NCBI RefSeq assembly: GCF_009600605.1
Contig: NZ_VWNA01000001.1
Span: 4,016,501 to 4,080,500, forward strand
Direction of reading: 5' to 3'
Source: Segnochrobactrum spirostomi
GTDB taxonomy: Bacteria > Pseudomonadota > Alphaproteobacteria > Rhizobiales > Segnochrobactraceae
Length of the DNA stretch: 64,000 bases
Shown in pieces: positions 9,010-15,639 of the stretch. Below the pieces are notes generated by a model. It was not told the DNA's origin and made no database searches. It saw only the letters and a list, made by a program, of their open reading frames with translations. Every line of letters begins with the position of its first letter. Positions within the stretch are counted from its first letter, which is position 1. The translations under genes were made by a program, and so were the position numbers.

Positions 9010-9147
9010 GTGCTTGCGGGCCGCAGGCGTGACCGCATCGACTGCTCGGCCGCCGCCATGGTCGTCTCCCGGGCCGCTGAAGGTCGTGAGACCGGCACGA
9101 TCTACGACGACGAGGAGGCGAGGCCCGATGGCACCCTCTTCATCTGA
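9010..9147 (+). CDS. Small hypothetical protein, 45 residues
   Basis: A GTG start at 9010 is preceded by AGGAG at a five-base spacing. The product runs from VLAGRRRDRIDC to YDDEEARPDGTLFI and its stop lies 17 bases inside the next gene. Codon usage and the overlap with a well-placed second ribosome site suggest translation. I do not recognise the family. Acidic C-terminus, no membrane segment. It probably forms a two-gene unit with the SpoVG-like gene. Confidence 0.42.
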   Translation: MLAGRRRDRIDCSAAAMVVSRAAEGRETGTIYDDEEARPDGTLFI

Positions 9148-9436
9148 GGGCCGTAAGTTCGACGGCGCTGCCCAGATCGATCTCCAAGTCCTCTCGGTCG
9201 AGCCCGCCAAAGCGGGCCGGCTGGAGGCCCTGACGGTCGTCAGCATGATGCTCGACGGCGTTCCCGTCGAGCGACACGGCGTTCGCGTCGTCCGCCGGTC
9301 CGATGGCACGTTCCGCGTCGAGCCGACGACCTATCGCGCCTCAGACGGATCCTGGGCTGCATGCCGAGGAAGCAATTTGCGGATCGCGCACGGGCGGTGC
9401 GGCGGCGGGGCGGGGGCGTTCACCTCTAGCCCGTAA
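9128..9436 (+). CDS. SpoVG-like small protein
   Basis: The 102-residue product starts at an ATG nine bases after AGGAGG. Residues of about 14-66 (AQIDLQVLSVEPAK, GRLEALTVVSMMLDG, HGVRVVRRSDGTFRV, RASDGSW) follow the spacing of SpoVG: beta strands, a glycine-arginine turn, then a DG-x-F turn and a late DG-x-aromatic. SpoVG proteins bind nucleic acid; homologues are frequent in mobile elements of alphaproteobacteria. After residue 67 the resemblance ends (RGSNLRIAHG onward), which could mean a frameshift near 9360. Family assignment is by eye. Confidence 0.5.
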   Translation: MAPSSSEGRKFDGAAQIDLQVLSVEPAKAGRLEALTVVSMMLDGVPVERHGVRVVRRSDGTFRVEPTTYRASDGSWAACRGSNLRIAHGRCGGGAGAFTSSP

Positions 9437-9551
9437 TGGAAGGCGGCAGCATTCGTGCCTCCTTGCCAAAGCGGACGATCCGCAAGCATCACCATAGCGG
9501 ACCTATGAGGACGCCCTGGGCGCCTCCCTAAGCAGCGATCGATTCACGCGC

Positions 9552-10394
9552 TCATGATGCGAAGCTGGTCGACCGTGAAAGCGCCTCCCAGGCGCTGATT
9601 TCGCCTCGCATCCGGTCGAGTTTCTGTTCGACCAGCCCCAGAGCGTCGTCGCCGAGGAACAGCCGCACCGGTGGGGTCTCGGCCTCGACCAGAGCCAGCA
9701 ACGCCTGGGCAGCCTTGCCCGGATCGCCGGGTTGATGGCCGCTCTTGGCCTGTCGTGCGGCGCGGATCGGGTCCATCACCGCGTCGTAGTCGGCAATGCT
9801 GCGCGGTGCGCGGTCCATCGAGCGTCCGGCCCAATCGGTGCGGAATTGGCCGGGCGCGAGCGCGGTGACCCGAATTCCGAAGCTCGCGACTTCCTTGCCG
9901 AGCGCCTCTGAAATGCCCTCGAGCGCGAACTTGCTGCCGCAATAGATGCTGATGCCGGGCATCGTGATGAAGCCGCCCATCGACGTGACGTTGATGATAT
10001 GGCCGCGACGCCGTCGGCGCATGCCCGGCAGCACCGCCTTGATCATCGCGACAGGCCCGAAGACGTTGGCGGCGAACTGGCGCTGAAGATCGTCCATGGA
10101 CGATTCTTCCAGCACGCCCTCCTGGCCATAACCCGCATTGTTCACCAGCACGTCGATCGAACCGGCTTGTCGCTCGGCTTCGGCAACAGCATCCGGGATG
10201 GCGTCGAAATCGGTCACATCGAGCCGGACCGGGTGAGCCCGATCGGGCGCGAGCGCGGCGAAGGCCTCGGCGTCACCCGGCCGCCGCACGGTGCCGATCA
10301 CACGATGGCCCGCGTCGAGCGCGCCGAGGGCGAAGGCGCGCCCGAGGCCGGAACTGACGCCGGTGATGAGAAATGTCTTGGAGGGGGACACCAT
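9552..10394 (-). CDS. Short-chain dehydrogenase/reductase
   Basis: The 280-residue classical SDR has TGVSSGLGRAF for cofactor binding, VNNAGYG, and the catalytic Ser...Tyr-x-x-x-Lys in NVTSMGG and IYCGSKFALE. An Arg after the first beta strand (TVRRPGD) suggests NADP(H). The start at 10394 (MVSPSKTFLITG) is right at the first strand. It is divergent from a TetR gene with only 49 bases between them, so it is the probable target of that repressor. Substrate unknown. Confidence 0.88.
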   Translation of the reverse strand: MVSPSKTFLITGVSSGLGRAFALGALDAGHRVIGTVRRPGDAEAFAALAPDRAHPVRLDVTDFDAIPDAVAEAERQAGSIDVLVNNAGYGQEGVLEESSMDDLQRQFAANVFGPVAMIKAVLPGMRRRRRGHIINVTSMGGFITMPGISIYCGSKFALEGISEALGKEVASFGIRVTALAPGQFRTDWAGRSMDRAPRSIADYDAVMDPIRAARQAKSGHQPGDPGKAAQALLALVEAETPPVRLFLGDDALGLVEQKLDRMRGEISAWEALSRSTSFAS

Positions 10395-10421
10395 GATAAA
10401 ACTCCGAGCTACGATCGAATT

Positions 10422-10435
10422 TATATCATGATATA
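10422..10435. promoter_or_regulatory. Perfect palindromic operator between SDR and TetR genes
   Basis: TATATCATGATATA is a perfect 14-base palindrome in the 49-base gap between the divergent starts, ending eight bases before the TetR ATG. Position and symmetry are those of a TetR autoregulatory operator shared by both promoters. Confidence 0.7.
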
Positions 10436-10443
10436 GATAGGAC

Positions 10444-11043
10444 ATGACAGGAAACAAGCCCCAGGCAGCGCCGACCGCCGTGCGCGGAGAGCCCCTTCGC
10501 CAGCGCGTGATGGACGCGGCGGAGCGACTGCTCCGCCGGGGCAAGGCCGATTTCTCGATGCGCGACCTCGCGACCGAAGCCGGGGTCAGCTTTGCGACGC
10601 CGTTCAATCAGTTCGGGAGCAAGGCGGCGATCATGCACGCTTTGTCGGGGCGTCGGATCGATACGATGGCCGAGCGTTTCGCCGCGATGTCGCCGCCCGC
10701 CGATGTGGCCGGCCGGGTGCTGTTGGCCATCGACACGGCGGTTGCGGTGATGCTGGAGGAGCCGGAGATCAACCGCGCCGTGATGGGCTGGCTCGGCACG
10801 GCCGGTCCTTCCCCCGGAAAGGTCCTGGCGCACTCCACGACCCTTTGGTCCCTGGCGCTGGGGGCCGGCGAAGGCTTGATCGCGGCGGACCGGCAGCGGG
10901 CGCTGCGCGCTCTACCGGAACACCTCGCCTTCGCCTTTCGCGGCGTTCTGTCGTTCTGGACGGCCGGCGAACTCTCCGACGCCGATCTCGCCGCGCAGGC
11001 GCGCGCCGTTGCGCAGACATTGCTGCTCGGGTTTGCGGAATAG
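10444..11043 (+). CDS. TetR family transcriptional regulator
   Basis: The 199-residue protein has the TetR DNA-binding fold near its N-terminus: VMDAAERLLRRG, then FSMRDLATEAGVSFATPFNQFGSKAAIMHA, where Tyr of the usual YYHF is replaced (PFNQF). The C-terminal helical ligand domain is divergent as in the family. It is transcribed away from an SDR gene across a perfect palindrome and is likely its repressor. Inducer unknown. Confidence 0.88.
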   Translation: MTGNKPQAAPTAVRGEPLRQRVMDAAERLLRRGKADFSMRDLATEAGVSFATPFNQFGSKAAIMHALSGRRIDTMAERFAAMSPPADVAGRVLLAIDTAVAVMLEEPEINRAVMGWLGTAGPSPGKVLAHSTTLWSLALGAGEGLIAADRQRALRALPEHLAFAFRGVLSFWTAGELSDADLAAQARAVAQTLLLGFAE

Positions 11044-11280
11044 GCGGTGTGGGGGAGGCCGGTGCCTAGGTAGGGGTGGGGGAGGACGCCCAGGAGCCGC
11101 GGCCTCGGCCTGAAGTGCGAATGGCTGGTTTGCGCCCCATTACAGCCATCGAGCTGACTAGCGCCACACTCCGGAAGCGGACATGATCCATCTGGCAAGG
11201 TTGCCCGATTGGATGAGGGACGATGCAACCCTAAGTTTGCGATCAAACTTGCCTTTAGGTCTGATGGGTAGCATTCTCAC
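11044..11280. other. Intergenic region at left edge of AT-richer island
   Basis: The left half is GC-rich like the chromosome; from roughly 11110 the composition falls towards that of the island genes. I find no copy of the tRNA-Lys 3' end here and no integrase remnant. The promoter of the three-gene defence-like operon must lie here; the only clear structure is the dyad at 11233-11250. Confidence 0.5.
11233..11250. promoter_or_regulatory. Inverted repeat upstream of the ABC-3C-like operon
   Basis: Arms AAGTTTG and CAAACTT match perfectly across a four-base centre (CGAT), about 30 bases before the GTG start at 11281. It may be an operator or a leader hairpin. No regulator gene is in the module itself. 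Confidence 0.45.
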
Positions 11281-12564
11281 GTGCGTGAGCAACAAGAATA
11301 TGCGGCGAACATCGTGAGCTCTCCTGATCTGGTTCTCGACAAAGCTGATCCAGGCGACGACGTCGCCGCACGCTTTGATTACCAACACGCATATGCAGCA
11401 ATAAACGCCATTCGGCTAATTACCGGAGAAGGCAACTGCATTGAAGTTATCTGCGAAAACCATGAAGATTACTTACTAAAAAACAGTACTGAGAAGTTCA
11501 TTGGAACCCAGATCAAGACACGGAAGATCACGCTTCCCCCGTTTAAGGCAGGAGAGATGCAAGTCACCAATGCGTTGGGGAAATTCTGCCTGCTGGATCA
11601 AAAATTTCCCGACTGCTTCGAGAGTTTCGATTTCACTACCAACCATTCGTTCTGGGAAAATGAGCAGTCGCTGAACAACCTTCCCTGGCTCCTGTCCTCG
11701 CTCCGGCAGCGCGGCGGCATTAAAGGCCTGCGCGAGAACAGCCCACTGCGCCAATATGTCGAAGGCATCGCATCCAATACGGGCCTAAGCCCTCAAAATG
11801 TGTCCGCTACCCTGATCAGGACAACGGTTCGAGGTCACGCAGCGGAAGTCAGCCACATAGGCAGCAACGTGCAAGAAGCTCTTTGCGAGTGTCCCGGCGT
11901 AAAAGAACTGCCCTATGCCACTGTCGCCACGATCGCTAAGGCGCTTGTCCAGCTTGCGCGTGAGGCGTCAGCGAAAACGCTGCGGGGGCCTATAACTGAG
12001 TTGTTCACTCCGGGAACAGATCTAAAGCAAGCGATCGATGACCAGCTTCTCGCCGGGAAGCGCATTTGCAGAGCCGATGTTCTCGCCATCATCGACCGGT
12101 TCAAAAGCGGTAAGCCCTACGAGGATATCAATGTCTCGACGTTGGTGACGCCCTCTGACGCCCCGTCAGATTTGATGATCGCGTTCCGCAAATTGGCAAA
12201 AGGCGGAGTTGAGGCCGGCCGTGTCATCAACATTGAGGATCGTGTTCGTTCCTTTGAAGCGTTATTCCTCGAATGGAGCCGGAAGTATGGTGTAGACGAG
12301 GCAAAGAAGCGCTACAGCAATGTGCTCGCCGTGGTGCAATTCGAAGCCGCCGAGGCGCATGCCGGAGCCGAAAAAGGCGGCGAGCCATACGGTTCGGCGA
12401 TGTTCGGTGCTCTGGCGGAACGTCTAATGGCGCGCGCCAGGGACGATCGCGATCAACTCCATGGTTGCCGTCCCGAGCATCTGATCGGCGCTGCGGGCGT
12501 TCTCACACAGCACTGTAAGACGTGGTGGTCGCCGCACTTCAATGTATCCGAGGACGCTCCATGA
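11281..12564 (+). CDS. DUF4297/Cap4-like nuclease, effector of ABC-three-component system
   Basis: The 427-residue protein has an N-terminal PD-(D/E)xK-type domain. The pattern is D26-D27...Y34-Q35, then IEVICENHEDYLL (E59, D63) and IGTQIKTRK (Q77, K79), as in DUF4297 nucleases such as the Cap4 effector. The remaining 300 residues are mostly helical and would contact partners or sense a signal. The GTG at 11281 is the only early start, since an in-frame stop lies at 11269. Its stop overlaps the next gene by ATGA. Composition is AT-richer than the flanks. Predicted to cut DNA during a conflict response. Confidence 0.75.
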   Translation: MREQQEYAANIVSSPDLVLDKADPGDDVAARFDYQHAYAAINAIRLITGEGNCIEVICENHEDYLLKNSTEKFIGTQIKTRKITLPPFKAGEMQVTNALGKFCLLDQKFPDCFESFDFTTNHSFWENEQSLNNLPWLLSSLRQRGGIKGLRENSPLRQYVEGIASNTGLSPQNVSATLIRTTVRGHAAEVSHIGSNVQEALCECPGVKELPYATVATIAKALVQLAREASAKTLRGPITELFTPGTDLKQAIDDQLLAGKRICRADVLAIIDRFKSGKPYEDINVSTLVTPSDAPSDLMIAFRKLAKGGVEAGRVINIEDRVRSFEALFLEWSRKYGVDEAKKRYSNVLAVVQFEAAEAHAGAEKGGEPYGSAMFGALAERLMARARDDRDQLHGCRPEHLIGAAGVLTQHCKTWWSPHFNVSEDAP

Positions 12565-13127
12565 GCGTGGACCTCGTCGATATCGTCACAGCGCTGGACA
12601 AGGACGAGGATGTGCACCTTGCCCGCATTATCGTCCTCCTCAAAGCCTTCTCGCAACCCGACGCGCCGGCAATCGAAGGCATCACAAAGCTGGCGAAACT
12701 CGATTTCTTGCTCCGCTATCCGTCATGCCTAGAAAAGGCCCTGATCGCGCGTGGCGTTTCTGCCAAGAACATTCCGGTGGACGATTTCGAACGGCTGACC
12801 ATCGAGGCCCGGATGATACGGTACCGCTATGGTCCTTGGGATCATCGGTACCGCCGCTTCCTCAATATTCTGGTGGCCCGACGCCTTGCCGTAGTCCACA
12901 CCGACGGTCGAACAATTCACATCGACCTTACGTCGCAAGGGGGTAATCTCGCGGAGAAGCTGATCGAATCGCCCGGATTTTCGCGGATTTACGAGCGGGC
13001 CGTCCTGTTGAGAAAGCATCTCAACCTAAAGGCGCGCGCGTTGATGGAGTTTATATACGAGCAGTTCCCCGAATTAACTTCGCTGGAGTTTAACGAGGGG
13101 ATTGCGTTTACAGGGGAAGCCCGATGA
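12561..13127 (+). CDS. ABC-three-component system middle component
   Basis: The 188-residue small protein between nuclease and ATPase contains KLAKLDFLLRYPSCLEKAL, a segment I associate with middle components of ABC-3C systems, followed by a probable winged-helix-like region (MIRYRYGPWDHRYRRFLNIL, then LAVVHTDGRTIHIDLTSQG). It starts at an ATGA overlap with the nuclease gene and ends at an ATGA overlap with the ATPase gene, so the three products should be made in balance. It probably bridges nuclease and ATPase. Exact subfamily uncertain. Confidence 0.7.
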   Translation: MSVDLVDIVTALDKDEDVHLARIIVLLKAFSQPDAPAIEGITKLAKLDFLLRYPSCLEKALIARGVSAKNIPVDDFERLTIEARMIRYRYGPWDHRYRRFLNILVARRLAVVHTDGRTIHIDLTSQGGNLAEKLIESPGFSRIYERAVLLRKHLNLKARALMEFIYEQFPELTSLEFNEGIAFTGEAR

Positions 13128-15064
13128 AGTTGCTAATGGAATCCCTCGTTCTGCTATGCAAGCAGAGTGAGGAACGCGTCCTTTTCGGCAGCCGGCTTTC
13201 GTTTTTCCACGGCGAGATGTCTACGGGCAAATCCACGATCGCAGAGCTGATCGACTACTGCCTTGGCGGCTCGCTGCAAAAGACGCCCGCTATTCAGAGC
13301 GAACTTGTCGGGGTTCAGCTTCAGGCGGTAGCCGGCGACACTTCACTGCTGATAGAGCGTAACCCCAATACCACCACCTCGGTTGAGGTTAGCTGGGAAC
13401 GTGACGGCGAAATCGGGCGGGAGAACCTGCCCCTTGCGGCCGGCGAAGTCCCTATCGTCGGCGATGAGATTTACAATTACAGCGACTTCCTTCTGCGCAC
13501 TCTCGGCACGCCGGTGCTGAAAGTCCGCAAGCGCAAGGGCGACCCGGAGTCAGCGCTTCAGCGCCTGAGCTTCAGGGATTTCTACAAATTCTGCTATCTC
13601 GACCAGCCCGACCTAGATTCTAGCTTCTTCCTGCTCGACCAGCCTATTCGGCAGGAAAAATCCAAGGATGTGCTGCGATACGTCCTGGGTTTTCATAGCG
13701 ACAGACTGAATGAATTGCAGGCCGAGCTTTCCGAAATCCGGCAAGAACAGCGAACGATGCGCGAAGCTGCCACGCAGATCGACGAGTTTCTCCATCGGTA
13801 CGGCTTTGCATCGAAAGCAACGATCGAGGCGGAGATCGACAAGCTCAATGACGAGGAGGAAAAACTCGATCAGGAGATTGAGAATCAAGGCAGTGACGAT
13901 CTCCCCGCTTCGACCGTTGCCGAAGAAGACCAGACGCTGATCGGTTCGCTTTCCGATGCCATCGCATCGAAAGCGGCAGCGATCGGCGATATCGAGCAGC
14001 GACTGAAGGAGCAGGAGTCGCTTATCGCGGAATTCCTGGCAATGAAATTCAAGATCGCCCGATCCTCAACGGCATCCGAGTTGCTCAAGGGCGCGGCGTT
14101 CCATGCTTGTCCCGCTTGCGGCACGGAGGTCAGCCGAAAGAGCGACGGTGCGCATTGCGTGTTGTGCAAGTCGGACCTTGCGGAAGCACCCGGCGGACTT
14201 GAAAGCGACAGTGCGGTGGTAGAGCGCGACCTCTCCGACCGCATTGATGACCTGAAACGATCTGTCCAGCGTCTCAAAAGATCGCACGACCGACAAAACG
14301 AGGAACTGGGCGTTCTCATGACTAAGCGTGTCGATGCGCAGCGACGCATGGATTTTACCCGCAGGCAGGTCGAGTCCGAATATATGAAACGTGCTCGGCG
14401 GCTTGAGAGCCGACGCGGCGAGATTAGGGAACGACGACGCATTTTGATACGCATCATGGGGATGCCCGGTGAAGTCGAAGCCAAGTTGAAGGAGGCGGAT
14501 GCACTGTCAACACGGATCAGCGAGCTTGAACGCAACATCCAGATCGAACAGGGACGCTTCGAGGCCGGTCGGAAAAATGTTAATGTGCTTGAAAAGAACT
14601 TCCATTCGTTGCTGCGCGCCATCCACTTTCCTGAAATCAAGGCGGATGACGAGGTTTTCTTGAACCAACGTACTTGGTTTCCTTACGTACACCCGAAAGG
14701 CAACGAGTCCCTTGCCTGGACGTTCAGCGACGCCGGTTCGGGCGGGAAGATGGTGCTCTTCAAGATATGCTTTGCCCTTGCGCTACATCAGACAGCGGCG
14801 CAGCGGCATCTACCGTTACCAAGATTTATCGTCATCGATTCGCCAATGAAGAACATTACCCCTGACATCAATCCTGAGATATTCGAGAGTTTCTACACCG
14901 AGCTTTATCGGCTGCTAGAGGGCGATCTCAAGTCGTGGCAATGTATAATGATCGACCAAACACTTTTTGAACCGCCTGAAACACTTGACGATCATCTGGA
15001 GCGCCGGCTAACTCAAAATGATCCAAACCATCCTCCACTAGTAAGCTACTATCATGGCCATTGA
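13124..15064 (+). CDS. ABC-three-component ATPase with zinc hook (Rad50/DUF3732-like)
   Basis: The 646-residue ATPase has Walker A GEMSTGKST (G30-T38). Long coiled coils (about 190-310 and 375-500) flank a zinc-binding turn with C329-x2-C332 and C345-x2-C348. The late signature is degenerate, FSDAGSGGK (535-542), and Walker B RFIVIDSP has D572 followed by Ser instead of the usual Glu. This is the layout of SMC/Rad50-like ATPases used as sensors in ABC-3C conflict systems. The missing Walker-B Glu suggests slow or regulated hydrolysis. It is the last gene of the module, about 180 bases before the 3' end of tRNA-Lys. Confidence 0.78.
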   Translation: MKLLMESLVLLCKQSEERVLFGSRLSFFHGEMSTGKSTIAELIDYCLGGSLQKTPAIQSELVGVQLQAVAGDTSLLIERNPNTTTSVEVSWERDGEIGRENLPLAAGEVPIVGDEIYNYSDFLLRTLGTPVLKVRKRKGDPESALQRLSFRDFYKFCYLDQPDLDSSFFLLDQPIRQEKSKDVLRYVLGFHSDRLNELQAELSEIRQEQRTMREAATQIDEFLHRYGFASKATIEAEIDKLNDEEEKLDQEIENQGSDDLPASTVAEEDQTLIGSLSDAIASKAAAIGDIEQRLKEQESLIAEFLAMKFKIARSSTASELLKGAAFHACPACGTEVSRKSDGAHCVLCKSDLAEAPGGLESDSAVVERDLSDRIDDLKRSVQRLKRSHDRQNEELGVLMTKRVDAQRRMDFTRRQVESEYMKRARRLESRRGEIRERRRILIRIMGMPGEVEAKLKEADALSTRISELERNIQIEQGRFEAGRKNVNVLEKNFHSLLRAIHFPEIKADDEVFLNQRTWFPYVHPKGNESLAWTFSDAGSGGKMVLFKICFALALHQTAAQRHLPLPRFIVIDSPMKNITPDINPEIFESFYTELYRLLEGDLKSWQCIMIDQTLFEPPETLDDHLERRLTQNDPNHPPLVSYYHGH

Positions 15065-15243
15065 TGCCATTTAGATAAAATAAAGTGGTTCCAGAGCCAG
15101 CTTCTCGGCTGGTCTCCGGAGCGATTCGGAACGGCGGCTTTTGTCGGTCTTAGGTTGAACCCGGATAGTCTGCTCACGGCCCCAATCCGGCCATTGGCAG
15201 CCCCTCTCGGACCCACCCCTGAAAAGCGAAGTCCTTGATTTTA
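15065..15243. other. Gap between ABC-3C operon and tRNA-Lys 3' end
   Basis: These 179 bases follow the ATPase stop. They include a weak stem (CCAGC/GCTGG near 15095) but no T tract that would make a clear terminator, and no integrase or repeated tRNA end. The tRNA transcript would end in this stretch on the minus strand. Confidence 0.4.
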
Positions 15244-15319
15244 TGGTGAGCCCGGAGGGACTCGAACCCTCGACCCCATGATTAAAAGTCACGTGCTCTA
15301 CCGGCTGAGCTACGGGCTC
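15244..15319 (-). tRNA. tRNA-Lys (anticodon TTT)
   Basis: A complete 76-base cloverleaf reads on the minus strand: acceptor GAGCCCG pairs with CGGGCTC, the D arm has AGCTCAGCCGGTAGAGC, the anticodon loop is ACTTTTAAT with anticodon TTT, and the T arm has GGTTCGAGTCC. Discriminator A and CCA are encoded. The ABC-3C-like island lies just beyond its 3' end, a frequent integration position. Confidence 0.96.
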
Positions 15320-15639
15320 ACGTGCTGGGCCGAAACGAGCGCAGCGCCTTCCGGGCCGGTTGGTCGGAAGCGTGGGCTCCGGGTAGTGGGTTCTCGCGCC
15401 GCCGTCAAGCCGGCGCGATCAACCGCGCTCCCGTTTCCACGGCTCGGCACGGGAGGCGGCCCCTTGCGGGCCTCCGCCGTTGCCGGTGCGGCGCCACGGT
15501 CTCGCACCACCCGGGCCTTTGTTCTCCGGTCCGGGGCCGTGGGCGCGCAGTCGTCTGTCCCGCGCGGTGTCGGTGTGCGGGGGCGAGCGAGGCCGGCGGT
15601 CTCCGACCTCCGCCCCGTGCTCCGACCTCTGCCCCCGCC
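15320..15639. other. GC-rich intergenic region, no gene seen
   Basis: The 320 bases between the tRNA 5' end and the stop of the flavoprotein gene are very GC-rich. The tRNA promoter must lie at the left end on the minus strand, but no -35/-10 pair is obvious. Open frames here lack start sites and family resemblance. Confidence 0.5.

Noticed and set aside
11158-11388. Possible 76-residue minus-strand gene at the left edge of the island
   Set aside because: It overlaps the nuclease start, lacks a ribosome site and shows no family resemblance.
11044-15243. Attachment-site duplicate of the tRNA-Lys 3' end bounding the island
   Set aside because: I looked for the T-arm and acceptor sequence in both gaps and found no convincing copy.
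15071-15292. Minus-strand 73-residue frame across the tRNA
   Set aside because: It is the tRNA and its flank read as protein.
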